A stretch of 64,000 nt of DNA from Pyxidicoccus sp. MSG2 (GTDB lineage: Bacteria > Myxococcota > Myxococcia > Myxococcales > Myxococcaceae). Below are positions 62,648-64,000 of this stretch, in pieces. Each line of letters opens with the position of its first letter. The stretch's first letter is position 1. Under the pieces are notes generated by a model. The model saw only the letters and a program-made list of their open reading frames with translations. It was not told the origin of the DNA and did not search any database. The stretch covers positions 9,132,001 through 9,196,000 of the forward strand of contig NZ_JAPNKC010000001.1 of the NCBI RefSeq assembly GCF_026626705.1, written 5' to 3'. The translations under genes were made by a program, and so were the position numbers.

Positions 62648-63988
62648 TCAGGCTGCGGTCCCCTGGGGCAGGGTGCTGACACCGGGCGGACCCGACTTCT
62701 TCACGGTGAAGCCCACCCGCGCGCCACCCCCGGCGCGGTTCTCCGCGAAGGCCTCGCCCCCGTGGGCGCGCGCAATCCGCTGCACCAGCGCCAGCCCCAG
62801 TCCCAGCGAGCCCGCCTCACGGGCCTCGCCGCCCCGGTCCTTCCGGTAGAAGGGCTGGAAGATGCGCACCTCCTCGCCCGGCAGGAGCCCCTGGCCCCGG
62901 TCGTCCACGAAGAAGGCCAGGTGCTCGCCGCGCTCCTGCACGCGCAGCGCCTCCGCGCCCGCGCCATGCCGCCGCGCGTTCTCCAGCAGGTTGGCCAGCG
63001 CCCGCCCCAGCAGCGTCGCGTCTCCCTGCAGGCCCGCCTCTGTCGCCTCTACGTCGAGCAGTTCCACCGGCAGCCCCGCGCGCTCCAGCGCCTGCGCCGC
63101 GAGCGCGCGCCCGTCCAGCACCCGCGACGTGAGCTGCCCGAAGTCCAGCCGGGAGCTGGCCAGCAGCTCTCCCACCAGCGCGTCCAGCTCCACCACCTCG
63201 CGGTCCACCTGGTCCAGCGTCCTCGGGTTGCCCCCGCCGTCGCGCAGCAGCTCCGTCAGCACGCGCATGCGCGCCAGCGGCGTGCGCAGCTCGTGGGACA
63301 CCGCCGCGAGCAGCTCGCGCTGGTCCGCCACCTGCTTCTCGATGCGGCCCGCCATGTCGTTGAATGCAACCGCCAGCACCGCGAACTCGCCCGTGGTGTG
63401 CGGGAGCACCTCGGCCCGTGCGTCCAGCCTCCCCGCGCCCAGTGCCTCCGTGGCCTTCACCAGCGTATCCACCGGCCGGGCCAGTCGCCGCGCCAGCTTG
63501 CCCGCGGCCAGCCACAGCACCGCTCCCGCGAGCACCAACGGCAGCGCCACCCGGAGCGGGTTCTTCGGCCGGAAGGGGGAGTAGCACGCCCGCACCATCC
63601 CCAGCGGGACGCCGTCGCGCTCCACGGGGACGCTCAGCTCGGAGCGCCGGCACGGCTCGCCCCCGCGCACCAGCAACGCGCCCGAGGTGTCACGCAGCTC
63701 CACGCCAATCTCCAGGTCCGTGGCGATGGAGTGCACCAGCGCATCGCGCCGCGCGGGCTCGTTCCAGACCTCCTCGAAGCGGTGACCCACGAAGGTCCGC
63801 ATCCGGTCGGTCTCCTGCTTCCACGTGTTGCCGCCCACCAGGTTCATCACCGTCACCACGACGAGGCCCGTGGCGAGGATGGACAGCCCGAACCAGAGGA
63901 AGAGGCGCCGATGCAGCCGCGCGCGCACGAAGTGCCCCAGCCGGCCCATGCGCCAGTACCGGTGCCGCCAGCGCGCGTGCGCTCGCAT
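62648..63988 (-). CDS. Sensor histidine kinase
   Basis: A 446-residue inner-membrane kinase read from the ATG at 63988; the gene could start further right, outside the window. One helix near residues 30-52 (LFLWFGLSILATGLVVVTV), a periplasmic sensor domain (about 53-145), a second helix (about 147-163), HAMP (RRLARPVDTLVKATEALGAG), DHp with VSHELRTPLARMRVL (phospho-accepting His), and HATPase with LLENARRHG (N box), FFVDDRGQGLLPGEE (G1) and GSLGLGLALVQRIARAHGG (G2). The response regulator is presumably encoded upstream beyond the right edge. Sensed signal unknown; the sensor domain carries two Cys (EPCRRSE and VRACYSP). Confidence 0.93.
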   Translation of the reverse strand: MRAHARWRHRYWRMGRLGHFVRARLHRRLFLWFGLSILATGLVVVTVMNLVGGNTWKQETDRMRTFVGHRFEEVWNEPARRDALVHSIATDLEIGVELRDTSGALLVRGGEPCRRSELSVPVERDGVPLGMVRACYSPFRPKNPLRVALPLVLAGAVLWLAAGKLARRLARPVDTLVKATEALGAGRLDARAEVLPHTTGEFAVLAVAFNDMAGRIEKQVADQRELLAAVSHELRTPLARMRVLTELLRDGGGNPRTLDQVDREVVELDALVGELLASSRLDFGQLTSRVLDGRALAAQALERAGLPVELLDVEATEAGLQGDATLLGRALANLLENARRHGAGAEALRVQERGEHLAFFVDDRGQGLLPGEEVRIFQPFYRKDRGGEAREAGSLGLGLALVQRIARAHGGEAFAENRAGGGARVGFTVKKSGPPGVSTLPQGTAA

Positions 63989-64000
63989 GTGCCGCCGCCA

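Overview
This window is a high-GC (about 70 percent by eye), gene-dense stretch of a bacterial chromosome. It almost certainly comes from a myxobacterium of the Myxococcaceae (Myxococcus, Corallococcus or Pyxidicoccus type). The basis is the codon use, the many GTG starts and 4-base start/stop overlaps, a phytase ending in a MYXO-CTERM-like sorting tail (cysteines, hydrophobic stretch, arginine cluster), many lipoproteins, and a sigma-54-type regulator. I see no phage, insertion sequence, CRISPR array or other sign of recent transfer.

Layout. 1-4029: a TetR/AmpG-like transporter pair, an alpha/beta hydrolase, and a hydroxyacid dehydrogenase overlapping apt. 4175-11326: a SWIM-SNF2 helicase, recN, a PP2C phosphatase and an M23 peptidase. 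11426-16531: a degenerate GGDEF protein, an RlmM-like rRNA methyltransferase with a repeat-rich N terminus, and secA. 16920-21530: the translation cluster rpsB-tsf-pyrH-frr, closed by a protein with inactive-looking receiver and GGDEF domains. 21518-27028: cyaY, sixA, a lipoprotein and a 1259-residue fused flavoprotein. 27279-35379: surface-glycan genes (methyltransferase, membrane protein, GT2, three GT4 domains, coiled-coil partner). 35415-37300: a lipoprotein, a NADAR N-glycosidase and an unknown protein. 37311-41747: a sigma-54 activator divergent from a large SPFH protein, with a good -24/-12 promoter and a palindromic upstream site between them. 41858-44996: more glycan genes, including gmd and rmd for GDP-6-deoxy sugars. 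45139-48250: a phytase and a 5'-nucleotidase, probably for phosphate scavenging. 48479-54279: a small zinc-ribbon protein with an unusually structured leader, then an operon of DUF2760 and two Hsp70-like proteins. 54386-63988: tRNA-Ala(CGC), a TPR membrane protein, ctaB, an ABC exporter, a lipoprotein with cupredoxin-like metal ligands, a lipase-maturation-factor-like membrane protein and a sensor kinase.

How the parts fit. Much of the window is housekeeping. The parts most worth following are the sigma-54/SPFH module, whose genetic layout resembles pspF-pspA but whose target is a membrane-anchored SPFH protein with four N-terminal repeat units and a hendecad coiled coil; the Hsp70 pair with DUF2760; the leader at about 48257-48364, which can form alternative and pseudoknotted pairings; the NfnAB-like fusion flavoprotein; and a 22-nt palindromic element found at two gene 3' ends. 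All functional calls come from reading motifs in the translated sequence; no searches were run.
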